NCBI GenBank assembly: GCA_946002345.1
Contig: CAMFZA010000091.1
Coordinates: 1-6,708 of the forward strand
Source: an uncultured Phascolarctobacterium sp.
GTDB taxonomy: Bacteria > Bacillota > Negativicutes > Acidaminococcales > Acidaminococcaceae
Direction of reading: 5' to 3'
DNA length: 6,708 bases
Below are positions 5,865 to 6,708 of this stretch, one piece after another (positions within the stretch are counted from its first letter, which is position 1; the number at the start of each line of letters is the position of its first letter). A program made the position numbers and the translations under genes. A model generated the notes under the pieces. That model was not told the DNA's origin. It was given only the letters and a program-made list of their open reading frames with translations, and did not search any database.

Positions 5865-6708
5865 TTAATTGTTGTCCTTATATTCAAATACCATATCGCG
5901 GATACGCACGCTTTCGCCCTCCTGCACGCCCTTTTCCTTTAAGGCTTCGTCGATACCCAGGCGTTTCCAAATCAGTTGGAAGCGATACAGTGCTTCATCG
6001 TTATCAAAATTGGTCATGGCTACCAGGCGCTCGATGTTTTTACCACGCACCTCCCAATCAGTGTCGTTGCCCTCCACGATTTCGTAGCTATCCGGGTCAA
6101 TCTCGTCAAAGCGTGCCAAGTCTTCCTCGTCCTCTTCGGGCTCGTAGGCCAGCAGTAAATCATAGGCCTTGAACATGAGCTCACGCAAGCCTTCGCCTGT
6201 GGCAGCGCTGGCCTTGCAGATTTCATAGCCCTTGGCCTCCACATATTCCTTCAAACGCTCAAAGTTTTCCTGAGCGTCGGGTAAATCCATTTTATTGGCT
6301 ACCACCAGCTGTTTACGGCGGGCTAGGCGCTCGCTGTATTCAGCCAGTTCGTTGTTGATTTTATCAAAATCCTCGATGGGGTCGCGACCATCCACGCCGG
6401 CCACATCCACAATGTGCAGCAGCACCTTGGTACGCTCCACATGACGCAAAAAGTCGTGGCCCAGGCCCACGCCCTCATGGGCGCCTTCAATAAGGCCCGG
6501 GATGTCGGCCAACACGAAGCTACGCTCCTCATCCAAGCGCACCACGCCCAAAACCGGGGTCAGGGTAGTAAAGTGATAAGCAGCAATTTCAGGTCGGGCA
6601 GCGCTCACATGAGAAATAATGCTGGATTTGCCAACCCTGGGATAGCCCACCAGACCCACAACTGCAACAAACTACCACTCCAGGAAAAGCCAAGCATATA
6701 CGCCGGAG
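5865..6708 (-). CDS. obg: Obg/CgtA GTPase, 3' part only, with an in-frame stop near the window edge
   Basis: The GTPase and C-terminal domains of Obg, a ribosome-associated GTPase acting in large-subunit maturation and stress control. Counting from the GTG at 6659: G1 loop GYPRVGKSS (5-13), switch I YHFTTLTPVLGVV (28-40), G3 DIPGLIEGAHEG (52-63), G4 NKMDLP (122-127), G5 SAATGEG (151-157), an acidic linker (172-190), and an OCT domain ending RDMVFEYKDNN. The N-terminal glycine-rich Obg fold lies outside the window. Homology continues upstream of 6659 in the same frame, but a TAG at 6672-6674 stands where Obg normally has Lys in LELKxLADVGLVG. Other unusual residues cluster nearby (Arg in GYPRVG, Ala for Asp in IAAYHFTT). 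Because Obg is essential, sequence error at the fragment end is the simplest reading. It leads the obg-proB-proA run. Confidence 0.9.

Noticed and set aside
5865..6659. Complete short GTPase starting at the GTG at 6659
   Set aside because: The start would be inside the G1 region without its preceding strand or a ribosome site, and Obg similarity continues upstream in frame.

Overview
The window looks like a chromosomal segment of a low-to-mid GC Firmicute, most likely a Negativicute (Phascolarctobacterium/Acidaminococcaceae-like). This is inferred from the obg-proB-proA order, Firmicutes-type Shine-Dalgarno sites and similarity to PolC, which is a Firmicutes-type replicase. The taxon is not proven. 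The right half (about 3430-6708, minus strand) is conserved and GC-rich. It reads, in transcription order, obg (3' part only, broken at the window end), proB and proA, with gaps of 15 and 20 nt. ProB and ProA carry out the first two steps of proline synthesis from glutamate. Obg is a ribosome-associated GTPase that is often linked to them.

The left half (1 to about 3430) is clearly AT-rich and accessory in character (one sample line at 2521 has 17/60 G+C, against 39/60 at 4201). Next to proA, and convergent with it, lies a plus-strand gene (2471-3187) that I do not recognise by name. Its order of motifs resembles a degenerate FtsZ/tubulin-fold protein lacking the GTP-binding signature. Diverging from it on the minus strand are a macro-domain protein (ADP-ribose binding or hydrolysis) and a WYL-domain regulator. 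The macro stop codon lies inside the WYL ribosome binding site. Further downstream, behind its own extended -10 promoter, is a 206-residue protein that aligns convincingly with an internal piece of PolC (triphosphate-binding loop, zinc-finger region and first palm strand). Its catalytic and zinc positions are degraded.

The shared regulatory region (about 2391-2470) holds a minus-strand promoter (TTGGCA, 18 bp, TATAAT) centred in an inverted repeat (TGTTAGA...TCTAACA). It is a plausible operator for the WYL protein. The two halves are separated by a roughly 92-bp nested imperfect palindrome (3251-3342). This probably terminates the obg-proB-proA transcript, but it is far larger than a normal terminator.

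The most interesting possibility is that 25-3187 is one small accessory locus. It would combine an ADP-ribose-handling protein and a WYL switch with two catalytically dead-looking relatives of core replication and division proteins (PolC and FtsZ), which might act as decoys or inhibitors. The PolC relationship is strong. The FtsZ relationship and the system-level idea are inferences that need profile and structure searches.
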